Shown here in pieces: positions 12,201 through 25,249 of a DNA stretch of 64,000 bases (position 1 is the stretch's first letter; every line of letters begins with the position of its first letter). The translations under genes were made by a program, and so were the position numbers. The notes below the pieces were generated by a model, which saw nothing but the letters and a program-made list of their open reading frames with translations, was not told the DNA's origin and ran no database searches. The stretch is from Albifimbria verrucaria (taxonomy: Eukaryota; Ascomycota; Sordariomycetes; Hypocreales; Stachybotryaceae), in the NCBI GenBank assembly GCA_020081605.1, contig JAHREC010000011.1:62001-126000 (forward strand). Reading direction: 5' to 3'.

Positions 12201-12689
12201 AAAAATTAAATTAAAAGAATTTTACTTTTAAATAAAATAGAAAAATCCTTAATAATTATAAATTAATCTATTATATTAATATAAACTAATTAATTTAATT
12301 TCTTTATTATTAAAAACTCTTTTATTATAATTAATTAAAAACTTTATTTAAATAAAATATTATTTTTTTATATATTATTTATTTTTAATAATAAATATAT
12401 ATTAATCTAGTTATTATTTTTTAATAGCTTTTTAGCCTTTATCTCCTTAGTCTTTAATTTTTAAACTTATTTAAAGATTTTATAATTAAAAGAAAAAATT
12501 AAGATTATTAAAATAAAAAAAAATAATAAAAAATATTTATAAAAGTAAATAATTAATAAATTATTATAAAAAAATATAAATTAAAATACTCTTTATAATA
12601 AAAAACCTTAATATTATAATATAAGCCTATTTAAGATAAAAGTAATATAAATATAATATAATCTTAATATTTAATAAAATAAAATATTT

Positions 12690-13560
12690 AAAAAAGTATA
12701 ATTTTTAAAAAACTTATATTATAAAGTTTTTAATTTAACTATATAACTAAATATAATATTATATTATAAAAAAATAAAAAGAAATAGAATTAATTTATTA
12801 ATAAAATAAATAATAAATAACCTTATATAAAAACTCTAGCTTAAAGAATTTAATTATAGAAAGAGAAATATTATATTATAATCTATATTAATATAATATT
12901 TAAAATATAATAGAATAGATTAATTTAAATATCTATAGAATAATTAAAAATTATATATTTTACCCTTTAATTAATTATAAATAATATAAAAGTCTATATT
13001 ATAAAGAATCTTATAAAAGGGAATTCTTTATATATAATAAATAGTTTAATAAATATATATTATAGAATAATAAAATAAAAATATAGAAAGAATTTATATA
13101 TAATATTAAATTAATAAATAATAATAAAGGAATATTATATAAAAATAATTAATATAATTAATATATTAATATAATAAGCTTAAATAAAAATATTAAAATA
13201 TAAATTAATAAAATTTATTAATTAAATAAAAATAAAAAGATAAGTTATTATTCTTAAAAATAATAAAAATTAATATTATTCTAAGAATAATAAAATATAA
13301 CTTTATTTTTAAATAAAAATTAAGTATATAAATAAAAGTCTTTTTTAATTATTAATTAAAAGATTATTAGCTATTAATAATATATAATTATTAAGCTATT
13401 TTTTAATTAAATTCTTTAAAAAGTAATTTAATTTAATTAATAATTTAATATATATTATTTTAAATTAAAATAAGCTTTATTTATTTATTTAAGAATAAAT
13501 AATCTTAATTTTATTTATTTTATATTTATTTTATAATATAGAATAACCCCTGATTATTAT
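12690..13560. repeat. LTR-like repeat B, copy 1
   Basis: Matches 17820-18672 and the more eroded 39060-39815. Shared landmarks in order are the AATCTATATTAATATAATAT segment, TTAATTATAAATAATATAAA, and a terminal ATAGAATAA..GATTATTAT. Intermediate in residual GC among the three copies. Confidence 0.7.
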
Positions 13561-15989
13561 AAAAGAAAAAAAAAGAAAACTCTAAAAAACTATAATCTTA
13601 TAATAGATATTATATTATAAGAATATTAAAATAAATATAATTAATATTATATCTTAAACTATATATATTATAAATATATATATAAAATTAAAAAAAAAAA
13701 TTAAAATAATAAATAATTAATAAAATATAAATAAAATATATTTAAATATTATTATTAAAGAATAATAAAAATCTTAAACTTTAAATATAATTAAAAAGCT
13801 ATTAAAAGAAATAATTTATAAAAAATATATTATTAAAATTAAAATTATAAAAAAAAATTAATTATTAAAATAAATATAAATATAATAAATAATTTTATTA
13901 ATTATAAAATTATAAATTAATTATAATTTCTATAAAAAAAAAAAAGAATTTTATTTAATTATAAATTATAAAAAAATCCTTTATTTTATAATAATAAAAA
14001 TATTAATAAATAAATATAAATATTAAAAATAATTTATATAAATATAAAAATAAATATTAATTTTAATATTATTAAATTAAAATTAATTTATATTTTCTTA
14101 AAATAATTATAATTATATTAAAAAATTTATTAATTAATTTTATTATAAATTAAATTATTTTAATTAAAAGAAAATTAATAAAATTATTAAAGATTTAATT
14201 AAAATTAAATATTTAAAATAATTTATTATTAAAATAAAAATAATATTATAAAAATAAATAAAAATATTAAATAAAAAATATTATATTAAGCTAAAAGTTA
14301 ATATAATCTAGAATAAAATATAAATAAAATTAAAAAAATAATAAAAAAAAATATTATTTAAATTTATTAAAAATAAAAATAATATAAATAATTAAAAACT
14401 TATTTAATTAAAAAAAAATCTTTAATTTTAAAAAAAAAAATAATTAAAGAATATTCTTAAAAATATAAAAATATAAAAAACTATTTTAAAAAAATTTAAA
14501 ATAAAATTATTAAAATATATAAAATAAAATTATAAAATTTAAATTATTAATAAAAAAAAATATTTTTTAAAAATATATAATTTTAATATTAAAAAATTTA
14601 AAGAATTTAAAGTTTATTTTAATAAAAATCTTTAAAAAAATATATTTAATCTTTAAAATCCTTAATTAAATATTTTATAATATTTATATTAAAAAAAAAT
14701 AAAAACTTAAATTAATAATAAATTATAAATAATTAAATATAATTATTATTAAAAATTAAATATTATTATTTTTAATTATAAAAATAAAAATTATTTATAT
14801 AAAAAAATTAATTTATAATTTTAAATTTAAAAAAATATATAATTTAATTTAAATAAAAAAAATAAAAAATAAAAATTATTTTTTAAATAAAATTTAAATT
14901 ATTTAAATATTTTATAATATTTTTAAATTTATAAATATATTAATAATATTTTAATAAATAATTAATTATATTTTATAAAATTATATTAATAAATTTATTA
15001 TAATATATTTTAATAATATTTTAATATTCTTTAAATATAAAATTAAATATAAAAAATATATATATTAAATTCTTTTAATATTATAAAATATTAAATTATT
15101 AATTAAATTTAATAAAAATAAATTTTATATATAAAAATAAATTTTCTTAAATATATAATTAAATTAAATAAAATTTAAATAAAAAAGAAATTATAATAAT
15201 ATTAAAATAAAAAGTATTTAAGAATATTAAGAATATATAAAATTTTTTTAAATTTATTAATTATTATTAATAATTTATTAAAGATTTTAAAAGATTATTA
15301 AATTTTTTATAAATTTAATTAAAAAAATAAAGATTTTAAATTTAAAAAAAAAAAAATAAGCCTTTAAATTAATTAAATAATATATATTATTAAAATTAAT
15401 TTTAATAATATTTAATCTTAAATTATTAATAAAATTAAAAATAAATATATTAAATTTTATATTAAAAATAATAATAAAATAATATAATAAAAAAGAATAT
15501 TATATTTTATTATATTTTAATTAAAAAAACTTAATAAATTATTATTATATTATTTTATTTATAATAAAGAATTTATAATTATTATTAAAAGTTTTAAGGA
15601 GTTTAAATATTATTTTATAAAAAATAAATATAAAATTAAAGTTTATATAAATTATAAAAATATTTTTTATTTTATAATAATATAAACCTTAAATATATAA
15701 TAAATAAAATATATAAAAATATTAAGTTTATTTAATTATAAAATTATTTATTAAAAAGAATTAAAAAATAATAAAATTAATATATTAAATTATAAATTAA
15801 AATATAAATAAAAATATTTATAATAATAATATAAATTTTTATTATAAACTTTAAAAAAAAATAATTTAAAAATAAAAATTTAATTATATATATATTAAAG
15901 AATTAAAAGAAAATTAATTAATAATATTATAAATATATAAATATAAATTATAATATTTAAAAATATTATTAATATAAAAAAATTAATAA

Positions 15990-17248
15990 TTTTATTTATA
16001 AATAAAAAAAAAGTATAAATATTTAATAAAATAATAATAATAATTATTTAAAAATATTATAATTATTTTTAATAAAATATTTAAAAATAAGAAAAATTTA
16101 TAAATAAATTAATAAGCTTTATAATATATTAAAATTATAATAATATATAAAAAAATATATTAAGAATTATAATATATATAATAAAATTAAATTAATATAA
16201 TATAAATTATATAAATATTTAAAATTATTATTAATATTAAAGTATTTATAAAAATTAATTTTATAGAATTTTATAATAAAATTATTTAAATTAAAAAATT
16301 AAAAATAAAAAATAATTATAATAATATTTTTATTATTATAAATAAATTTATAAAATTTATATATTTTATTTTATATAATAAAATAATAAATATTAAAAAT
16401 ATAATATATTATTTTTTAAATATATAATATTTTAAAATAAATTATTAAATAAAATTATTTTTAATAAAAAATTAATATTTATTTTAAAGTTTTAATAAAA
16501 ATTAATAATATAATTAAGAATAAAAATAAACTTAATATTATTTATTATTTATAAATAAATAAATAAATAAAAAAATAAATTAAATATTAAAATAATATTT
16601 ATAATATTTTATAAATTATAAATAAAATAATTAAATAAAATAATTATTAATTATATAAATTATTTATAATTTAAATAAATTAAAAACTATAAAATAAATA
16701 TTATATTATATAAATAAAAATTTAAATTATTATTTAATAAAAAATTATTATTAAAATTAAAATATAAAAAAAAATAATTAAAATAAATAAAATAAAAAAA
16801 TTATATAATATATTATATAAAGAAATTTTATTTATATAATAAAAAATAAAAATATTTTATAATAAAAAAGATTAAAAAGATTAATTTTTTAAAAAAAATA
16901 TAATTTATATATATTATATAAATATTAAAATTATAAAGTTTAATAATAAATTAAATTATAAAAATTAAGATTATTTTTTATATTATAAAAATCTTAAATA
17001 TTAATTATAAAATTAAATTCTTAAAAATAATAAAAATATATAATATTTTTTATATTATATTATTAAAAAAGTATTAAATAAAGAATCTATTAAAAAGATA
17101 TTAAAATTTTTTTAATTAAATTAAAATATAAAATTAAGAAAATTTTAAAATATAAAATTAATAATAAAAATAAAGAATATTATTTTATTAAATAAAAAGA
17201 ATATAATAAAAATAAAAATATATAAAAATCCTTAAAAACTTATTTAAT
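15990..17248. repeat. Direct repeat A, copy 2
   Basis: Second copy of repeat A, same orientation, lying inside the probable retroelement upstream of its right LTR-like repeat. After about 17248 the two loci diverge; the 17250-17800 sequence here has no clear counterpart after copy 1. Confidence 0.75.
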
Positions 17249-17819
17249 ATTAAAAAGCTTATTAAGCTTTTTTATTAATTAAAGAAAAATAATTTTATAA
17301 TTAAGTATAGAAGAAAAGTTTATTAAAGAATTTTAATTAATAACTCTATAATCCTTTAAAAATTATATTTTAAATAAGGTTTTATCCTTAGAATACTTTA
17401 AATACTTTTTTTCTTTATTATCTTAAGCTTCTTTAAATCTTTATAATTATAATAAACTATTTTAAAAGCTTTTTATAAAGATACTTTTTTAATAATAAAT
17501 TTATTATAAATAGCTTAAAGCTTTAAGAAGAATAAACTTAGTCTTTTTTATACTTTCTTTAAATAATCTTTCTTATAAATTATATAAATATTTAAATAGA
17601 AATTAATAATTAGAAAACTATTAAAAAAAAGAATAAATATATATAGGCTTAAGCAGAGATACTATTAAAATTATAGCTATAATATTTCTTTAAAATATAG
17701 AAATTATATTATTATTTCCCTTTAATAATTATATATAAGAGTTAATTAGCCTTAAAATAAATAAAGTAATAAGGTATTTTAAAACTAAATTTAATAATAA
17801 ATAATATAATACCCTAATA

Positions 17820-18672
17820 ATATTCTTTAGAAATTTTTAAATAAGACTTTATACTCTTAAAAATATAATTAAATATAATATTAATATTATAGAGAAAATA
17901 AGAAGGAAGTAAATTAATCTATTAATAATATAGAAGATAAGTAATTTTATATAATAACCCTAGCCTAGAGAACTTAGCTATTAAAAGGGAGTATTATATT
18001 ATAATCTATATTAATATAATATTTAAAATATAATAGAATAGATTAATCTAAAGCTCTATAGAATAATTAAGGATTATATACTTTACTCTTTAATTAATTA
18101 TAAATAATATAAAAGCCTATACTATAAAGAGCCTTATAGAAGAGAGTTTTTTATATATAATAAATAATTTAATTAATATATATTATAGAATAATAAAATA
18201 AAAATATAAAAAGAATCTATATATATTATTAAATTAATAAATAATAATAAAAGTATATTATATAAAGGTAATTAATATAATTAAGATAATAATATAATAA
18301 AGTTAATAAGGCCTCTAAATATAAATTAAAGTAATTAATTAATTTAGAATAAATTAAATAATATTAAATTAATATAGTTTAATTATAGATTAAATTAAAT
18401 TAAATTAACTCTATTTAATCTATAGGAAGATATTAATATATAAATAGGAGTTTTCTCCTGATTATTAACTAAAAGACTATTAGCTATTAATAATATATAA
18501 TTACTAAGCTATCTTTTAATTAAGTTCCTTAAAGAGTAATTTAATTTAATTAATAATTTAATATATATTATTTTAAGTTAAAATAAGCCTTATTTATTTA
18601 TTTAAGGATAAATAATCTTAATTTTATTTACTCTATATTTATCTTATAGTATAGAATAATCCTCGATTATTA
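17820..18672. repeat. LTR-like repeat B, copy 2 (least degraded)
   Basis: Same order of landmarks as copy 1 but with more surviving C and G, for example AAAGCCTATACTATAAAGAG where copy 1 has T or A at several of those positions. It is therefore the best available guide to the ancestral LTR. Confidence 0.7.
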
Positions 18673-19200
18673 TATAGAATATCCCTTATTAATATATATA
18701 TATATAATAATATATTTATTTAATAATTAAACTAATAAATAAATAAATATTATATTTAATAAATTATAAATTTAAATAAGTAAATATTAAATATTAAATA
18801 TTTAATTTTATTAATAAAATTATTAAAACTTTTTATATAATATTATTTTAAAAATTAAATTAAATTATATTTATTTTAAATAATATTTTAATTTTTAAAA
18901 ATAATAAAATAAAAATAAAAATTTTAATTAAAATTTTTATTTTATTAAAATATTAATTTCTTATATTAATTATTATTATATAATAAAATTAAATATATAA
19001 AATAAATTTTATATTATAATATAATTTATAAAAATATTTTTTATAATTTTTAAAAATTTAATAATATTTAAATAATTTTTTTTTATTTTATTCTAATAAT
19101 AATAAATATACTATATATATTTTTATAAAATTATTAAATAATAGAACTTCTATCACTATCTTATTTACTAGCTAGCTAATATTACCTATTTTCCCCGAGT

Positions 19201-19723
19201 TTACTAGGATAAGATCTATTAGACCGGTTAGTATAAAATTACTTATATTATCTTCTGTAAATTAATCTAGCTCCCTGCTTCTCGGGATTTTTAATTAAAC
19301 TACATTAAACCTAATTAATAACCATTCTGGTTATATAAGCGGTATTTATACATTCTAACGCTCGTTTTTATATACTCCATTTTCACATTCAATTGGTGCC
19401 GTTTTTTCTGCATAATACGGCCCAACAAGATCTATGTCTATCTGTAGATCTGCCCCTCGCACATTCAAGAAGTCAGAGTATAAATCCTAGGCTGATTTAT
19501 AAGCCTAGCAAGGATGTCGCTGCATGCCTAGGTCACGGAGTGGCGAAGCTAAGCTAGGCTAACAGGTAGGCTTACCTCTAACTCGTATTTAGTTAAGGCT
19601 TTAATATAAGAGGTTAGGTTTTATATAGAGAGTGTAGAGCTTGGGACATTAATGAATTTTACTCTAATCAATTTGCAATTCCTTTCTTAGGGGTCACATA
19701 GCTCAAATACCATATCTGAGACG
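19201..19723 (+). promoter_or_regulatory. Upstream region of 2EXR gene
   Basis: Transition from AT block 2 to ordinary sequence, then about 300 bases of probable promoter before the ATG at 19724. No other feature recognised. Confidence 0.4.
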
Positions 19724-20644
19724 ATGAGCGCAACTACCACGAAAGCCACGATGTTTCCCCGATTTAGGGAGCTTGCTCCTGAAATCCGCGAGCGAATCTG
19801 GTCATTTACTTATCCCACTCTTGCTCCTGAAATTTGTATCGTTCGAAGCAGGACTCAGCCAATCTCTAGAGACACCAATGGGCGCCTGATAGTCTATACA
19901 CTGTTTCCGACAATAATGCATGCCTGCCACGAGGCACGGGCTTTTGTTCTCGGTAACGGGGAATTGGCTGTGTTAAACTCGTCCAGAATCCCGAAGCTAC
20001 TTGCGACATCCCAGTTCGACCTTTTCACCCTTCCATCGATACCCTATACTGGCCTTCTAGTTTACAATTGCATGACAATGCGAATGTGCAAGAAAGGATC
20101 GATGCATTGCTATCTGTGGGTGAAGCAAGGCGTATAAAGCATCTTGCTTTTGATTTCGGTACTATCTCTAGATTCTATCGCACATTTGCCCAAGACATGT
20201 TAGACAAATGCGTCGCGTTGGAAAGCATTTCAGTTGTGTTTCCACAAATGCGAGATAAAATCACTCACGGAGACCTCTTTCCCCACCTCGGAGATGGAGC
20301 CGCCTACGAGTTATCGACGACGGGGAAGCTGAAGAAATGATGGTAAAAGTAGAAAGCGCCGAATCACAAAATTGGTATGCTTCCTTCTGCCAGACACGGA
20401 CCGTCAGATCAGTGTGAAACGGTTCATGGCTGAATACAAGCGGCACCTGCATCCTTATGAGAACCATGCTCTGACGAATGGACAAACACCGCCCAGAGAC
20501 ACAGACTTGGATGCGCTTTCGAATAAATTGGACAAGTTGGGTTGGATACCGCAAGTCTTCATGGAGTTCGACCAAGGGCGTTGGCTGCCTTACCGAGACA
20601 AGGAAGAGCTTTTTCGAATTGCAAAGGATAATATAAATAGATAG
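19724..20644 (+). CDS. 2EXR-domain protein, frameshifted
   Basis: The N-terminus carries the 2EXR signature FPRFRELAPEIRERIWSFT (residues about 11-29), a domain of unknown function expanded in filamentous ascomycetes, followed by IMHACHEAR, the usual conserved Cys/His/Arg segment. Later coding stretches lie in other frames: a piece through DTLYWPSSLQLHDNANVQER and AFDFGTISRFYRTFAQDML, then a final piece through VKRFMAEYKRHLHP to a stop at 20644. At least three single-base frame changes (about 20005, 20325, 20370) separate them. The segments are in the right order and total about 305 residues, normal for the family. The gene sits between AT blocks. Function unknown; family assignment rests on the N-terminal motif. 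Confidence 0.7.
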
Positions 20645-21821
20645 AATGTTCAAGATGGACGATTTTGAAAGGCAGATCCCACTCGATTACCTATATAGCG
20701 GCTATACATGATCGATGGCAAATCGCCTTTATAAGCTTATTATTTTTAAAATCAATAAAGAAATTAACTTTTTATAAAAGGATTTAAGATATTATACTAT
20801 ACTTAAAAATAAATATTATTTTAATAACATTTATTAAATTAATAAAAAATTTTAAATAATTAATATATAATTTAAAAAACCCTTTATTATAATAGTTAAA
20901 TAAATTATAATAAATTTTATTTTCTATTTAAAAAAATAACATAATTTTAATTAATTATTTAAAGAATAAATGTATTAAGAAACTTAATATTAAAATATAT
21001 CTTTTTAAAAATATTATTAATAAAATCTAATTTAATTAAATTATTAATTATTATACTAAAATTTTTTATTATAAACTGTTTGCGATCGTATTAGAATTAG
21101 CCACTGTGTTTCATGCGGGGTGGCCTTTGTGTTTCTGTTTCAATTTTGGTGCCATCAGTAGATACAATGCCGTGATTCCCATTCTCATTGCCATCATATT
21201 CTTGATGTAGCCAAATACCCTGTAGAGATGTGGAGATGTGAGATCCTGATATTCCGCCCTAGTCTAAAACCTTCTCACTCGCGTAGACTTAACCAGACTT
21301 CCGAAGGACGACGGCGGTGTAACATCCAAAGAGCAAAGGCAGCAGCTGCCCTTTTCTGTTACAGTTGCGCCACCTTGGGGTAACACTCAACTAGGGGATG
21401 CGCTGACTGCATGAATAGCTCCAGCTCTCCACACCGGATGTTCCGCTCCATCGAACAGTTGGCCTTCCATGGGTCTCCAACAAGGGTCGATCTTCCTTGC
21501 ATGGGTAGCACTTTTCATACTATTATCGATGTGACGCTGCCCAGACGCTTTGATTGTTGCAATGCCATGGAATTATTGATCCATCCATTTCTGCACCCGG
21601 AAGAGGAATGTACTTATACAAGTTATTCCATTAACCGGTACCAAACCTCTTTAGAAAGTTCCATTTGTCCTTATAGTCCCCTTTTCAAAACGGTGCGCTC
21701 TCCTATTAGATCTTTGATTCAAGTCTGTTTCCGCAGTTCGTATTGCCACTCCCTCCAGGTTACTTTCACATCATTTCCGCCCTTGAAAGTAGCCTGACGT
21801 TGAATCGACCTACTCAAATTG
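20645..21821. other. Intergenic with small AT-rich block (20730-21075)
   Basis: A 350-bp AT-rich patch of the same character as the large blocks is followed by about 750 bases of ordinary sequence. An ORF at 21411-21797 (plus, 128 codons) has no recognisable domain and probably lies in the promoter region of the following P450. Confidence 0.5.
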
Positions 21822-23584
21822 ATGACTAATGATCCAGCTCGAATCATGGGTTTCGTTCAAACTCTCGATGGGATTAGCAAAATTGCTGCATGCCTATTGG
21901 TGCTATTTGTAAGGGAAACCCAACTTGCTTTCACGGGTCCACGACTGAATAAAGCCATGCCACTAGGTCACCATCATTGTTACGAAACGCTTGATCTTGC
22001 ATCCCTTGAGAGCTTACCCAGGACCCCTCTGGGCTAAGTTGACCAATGCTCATAATGGTTATCATGCCATTCACCGGCGCCTTCACATTACAACGCGCCT
22101 CGATCATCTCCGTTATGGATCAATCATGCGGCATGGTCCGAACAAGCTCGTTTTCAACACTGCGCAGGCTCTCCATGGTGAGAAAAAGAAGCATACAACT
22201 GCTTTAGAGTTATTGAGGAGCTAATCTCGAATCACAGATATATACGACGATCAAAAAATTGTCAAATCCGATGTATACACTGTCTCGATGCAAGCGGCTG
22301 GGGTATACAGCTCCTTCAATGTTATCGATCCACAAGCGCATCGTCCCAAACGCCGCATTACAGGGCAGATCCTCAATGATCAATCAATGCAAGGTTTTGG
22401 ACCTGTCATGCTGAAGCAGGTCGATCTGTTCATCAACCTCCTCACCCAAAACTCAAAAGATGGTGCCCCAGTGAACATGACCCCGTGCTTGGAATACCTC
22501 GCTTGCGACATCATTGGACTACTGGCATTCGGTCATCATTTGAATCTTCAGACAGACCAGTCGGGTCGCTGGTTTGTTGAGGGCATGAGAACAGGGAACT
22601 ATTTCACTTATACACGGATGCAGTTCTACCGCATACATCAGTTGAAGCTGGGCTATGTAATGCATTTCTTGAGTCGTTCTTTGAGAACGAGATACAAAAA
22701 CTTCGTAGACAACATCGTTAATACCCGGAAGGCTCAACCTATAGACGCTAGGCACGACTTATACTCAGTGGCTGCTCGTCAGAACTTGGAGGCTGTCAAT
22801 ACGGGACAACGTATCCGTGAGAGCGAGCTGTGGGCTGAGGCTGTCACCTTTTTCCAGCAGGTAAGTTAGAATCAATTGACATATCTCTATTTAAGAAGAA
22901 AAAGCCACAGCTAATCAGCCATGTTTTAGGTGCGTTCTCCACAGCGAGCGGGATCTGCGCTGCGCTTTTCTATCTATCACAATATCCAAGATGCTATGAA
23001 AGGCTTGCTCGCGAAATTCGCAACACTTTTGTCAGTGACGAGGAAATCCGGCATGGCTCAATGCTTACAGGCTGCAAGTATCTGAGGGCATGTATAGACG
23101 AGAGCCTGCGCATGTCGCCCCCAATTCCGGGCACTTTGTGGCGGGAAGCTCCTCTCACGGTTTGGACAGCTCCTGATCATTGATGGCCACATCGTCCCTC
23201 CCGGAACGCAATTTGGTGTAAATTCGTACGCTATTCATCACAACGAGGATTATTTCCCGGACTCGTATACATTTCTCCCCGAAAGGTGGCTGGAGTCGAC
23301 CGGCGATGAGAGGGAACGGATGCTCAAAGCTTTCTCTCCATTCTCCATCGGCTATCGCGGTTGTCCAGGAAAACCCTTGGCTTACTTGGAAATAAGCTTG
23401 GTGATAGCCAAGATATTCTGGTACTTTGATTTCGAAAGAGCGCCAGGAAACTAGGCGAGACTGGGGAGGCGGCAGAGATCTCGGTGTTGGAAGAGAACGA
23501 CTAGATGAGTATCAACTTTATGACATACTTTCGGTTGCTCATGACGGGCCATGCTTGGTCTTTAAGCTTCGGATGGCAGATTAA
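21822..23584 (+). CDS. Cytochrome P450 (C-15 hydroxylase/benzoate-type), frameshifted
   Basis: Paralogue of the pseudogene at 6947-8143, but with all parts present. Exon 1 (21822-21908) encodes an anchor (VQTLDGISKIAACLLVLF). Exon 2 (21967-22177) carries LILHPLRAYPGPLWAKL. Exon 3 (22238-22860) starts at DIYDDQKIVKSDVY and includes YLACDIIGLLAFGHHL. After a fourth exon from 22930 come AFSTASGICAALFYL (I-helix, lacking the usual acidic-Thr pair), DESLRMSPP (K-helix), PERWLES and the heme loop FSIGYRGCPGKPLAYLE. The frame changes at the exon 3/4 junction, near 23160, near 23450 and near 23510; the last piece (YQLYDILSVAHDGPCLVFK) still matches the paralogue. These may be small sequencing indels or decay. 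Substrate unknown. Confidence 0.8.
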
Positions 23585-23769
23585 TAAAGTGTTCAGGCTT
23601 CAATTTGTCTTCACCTCAATTTACTGTACTCTAGAGAGGGCAGATGATCAGACACACACGGCGTAGCAATTGAGTCACACAATTGTTGCGGCAGACTTCT
23701 TTACAGCAAATCAAAGAAAGTACTAAGTCGACCTAGCAATTGACAGAAATGTTCTTCGCGGAAGTTCCT

Positions 23770-24468
23770 TCATGGACGTGTGATTTTGAAAATAACAACC
23801 ACGCCGATTCGTCGCGTTTCCACGTCATCAAACTCGTGGCGTAGGAAATTCACGAGAGCCTCTTCCGTATCAGCTAGGTTGTAAAATATGCCTGTCCAAT
23901 TATAGAAGTTCCTGATCGAACGTGCCAGCCAGTTCATCGAATCGTGTTGTCCTAATATGGTACAGCCAACCAACACCCCGCCCTGGGTTAAGATGCTCTG
24001 TGTATGTCTTCAGGGCATGAAACTTGCTGAGGCCGCCAGGAACGCAATGAAAAAGATTTAACATGGATATGAAGTCAAATCTGGTCTGTCGCAAGCCTTC
24101 GGAATCTCAGCCCTAATGTCGGCCGCGAACAGTTGAGTGTGGCAGTTGGGTGCTGCCGCTGTGATGGCACGCTGGGCCACATGCAATGATGTGGTGTTGA
24201 GATCAAGAAGGGTGACTTTATAATCTCTGTGGCTCGCGCTAGACATTTGCTGTAATTTGTATGAAGGAAAATAGCCATCGGCAACCCCACAATTAAGATG
24301 CCGCCGCGAAAAATTATCGCGAAACAACGGCAGCAGATGAGTGTCGGTTGGGCACTTCCAGGCGTTGGTGAAACTGAAGCGAAGAACCCACTGACCATAG
24401 ACTCTCGCCGCGATTAGTGTGTAAATACTAGCGCCGAGGCCGGGAGACTGAAGACGATCGCTTGCCAT
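23770..24468 (-). CDS. Class I SAM-dependent methyltransferase, frameshifted
   Basis: Predicted small-molecule methyltransferase of about 230 residues. Start ATG 24468 (MASDRLQSPGLGASIYTLIA), chosen as the nearest Met before the conserved block WVLRFSFTNAWKCPTDTHLL; an upstream in-frame extension to 24618 looks non-coding. Motif I region is LNCGVADGYFP (degenerate relative to the usual G-x-G-x-G); VTLLDLN supplies the acidic ribose-binding residue; FDFISMLNLFHCVPGG is the post-motif segment; GCTILGQHDSMNWLARSI and EFDDVETRRIGVVVIFK form the C-terminal strands. The frame changes twice, near 24085 (one base short) and near 23978 (one base extra in a G-run). It is divergent from the thioesterase at 25250, sharing a 780-bp promoter, so the two may be co-regulated. 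Confidence 0.8.
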
Positions 24469-25249
24469 TGTCAGAGGTCTTCGCAGCCGCTGCCCTATTT
24501 GTTCTGCGCCTTGGTGCCTGGTGCAGGGGATGGCCAGGACTAGAGACTTGGTCACGGCATTTTGTGCCTTTGCCTCGCTCTCACCCACTACGATTACAGG
24601 ACTAGCTTGTGCTGACAAGAGTGATGTAAATGCGACCCAAGAATGGTCGACACCCGTTAAATGCTACTCAATAATGGTCAAGCATACACGCATGATAACA
24701 CATGCATGAGCAATTTGGCCTTGGCTGATCTTTTATGGCCTCGACCACTCAGAGATCATGCCGTGCCATGTAGTAGTAGGCAGACATGAGGATGACTGTC
24801 AGAACCCCTATCGATCGCGTCTCCTTCCTTTCTGGAGCCAACACAACCAACAACTTCGCCAAGGGAGAACCACCCTGGTCAATTTTTCTCCACATGACCC
24901 AGTCGAAACTACAGTCTCATTTGGCCTGAAGCTCTAAATCTTGGACATTGCATCGGCCCCATAGCCCGTCTACGCGCGTGTTACCCTATGTAATGCGGCG
25001 TAAAAGGCTCATGCAACCACAATTACTGCACATGCGGAACAGTCGCTAGGGTTACTGATACTTGAGGATACATAGCCGTGACAATCACCTCCGAGGCCTC
25101 CTTGGGAGCCTCGGTATATTATGTGATATCACTGAAGTGTTCCGCCGCCATTCCATGTCTTGGGGCCTACCTATTTTCTAGTGCCCTTCTTTAGAGGAAA
25201 AACTGGCGTGGGAGAGACTCCAACGTCACCAGGTGGAACATACAGCAAC
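24469..25249. promoter_or_regulatory. Divergent promoter, methyltransferase/thioesterase
   Basis: Non-coding 781 bp between the starts of two divergent genes. It contains the GC-rich inverted repeat at 25091-25114 (separate entry). A 62-codon ORF at 24521-24709 is unlikely to be real. Confidence 0.5.
25091..25114. promoter_or_regulatory. Inverted repeat CCGAGGC-N10-GCCTCGG
   Basis: A perfect 7-bp inverted repeat with a 10-bp spacer, 136 bp upstream of the thioesterase ATG. It contains outward CCG/CGG triplets of the kind bound by Zn2Cys6 dimers. A cluster-specific regulator site is an inference; a Zn2Cys6 factor lies 35 kb away at 60115 but no link is shown. Confidence 0.4.

Larger units (their letters stand above)
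12690..18672. mobile_element. Probable RIP-degraded LTR retroelement, tandem form
   Basis: Two direct copies of a ~0.85-kb repeat (12690-13560 and 17820-18672) flank about 4.3 kb, the geometry of an LTR element of about 6 kb. The 3' part of the interior (15990-17248) is repeated just upstream of the left LTR-like copy (10938-12200). This is what two elements in tandem sharing one LTR would give. Protein domains are erased by A+T conversion, so the superfamily cannot be named and the strand is unknown. LTR boundaries are approximate. Confidence 0.55.
10938..19200. repeat. AT-rich RIP-like block 2
   Basis: About 8.3 kb of A+T-saturated DNA with no sustained ORF, joined directly to the broken reductase gene. 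It contains two long direct repeats (10938-12200 with 15990-17248; 12690-13560 with 17820-18672). GC content rises slightly at about 17250-18470, where C and G persist at positions that are T and A in the sister copies. That pattern is expected when RIP has acted unevenly on repeat copies. Confidence 0.85.

Noticed and set aside
19140..19723. Missing 3' half of the aldo-keto reductase on the far side of AT block 2
   Set aside because: No frame in this interval shows the C-terminal motifs of the family.
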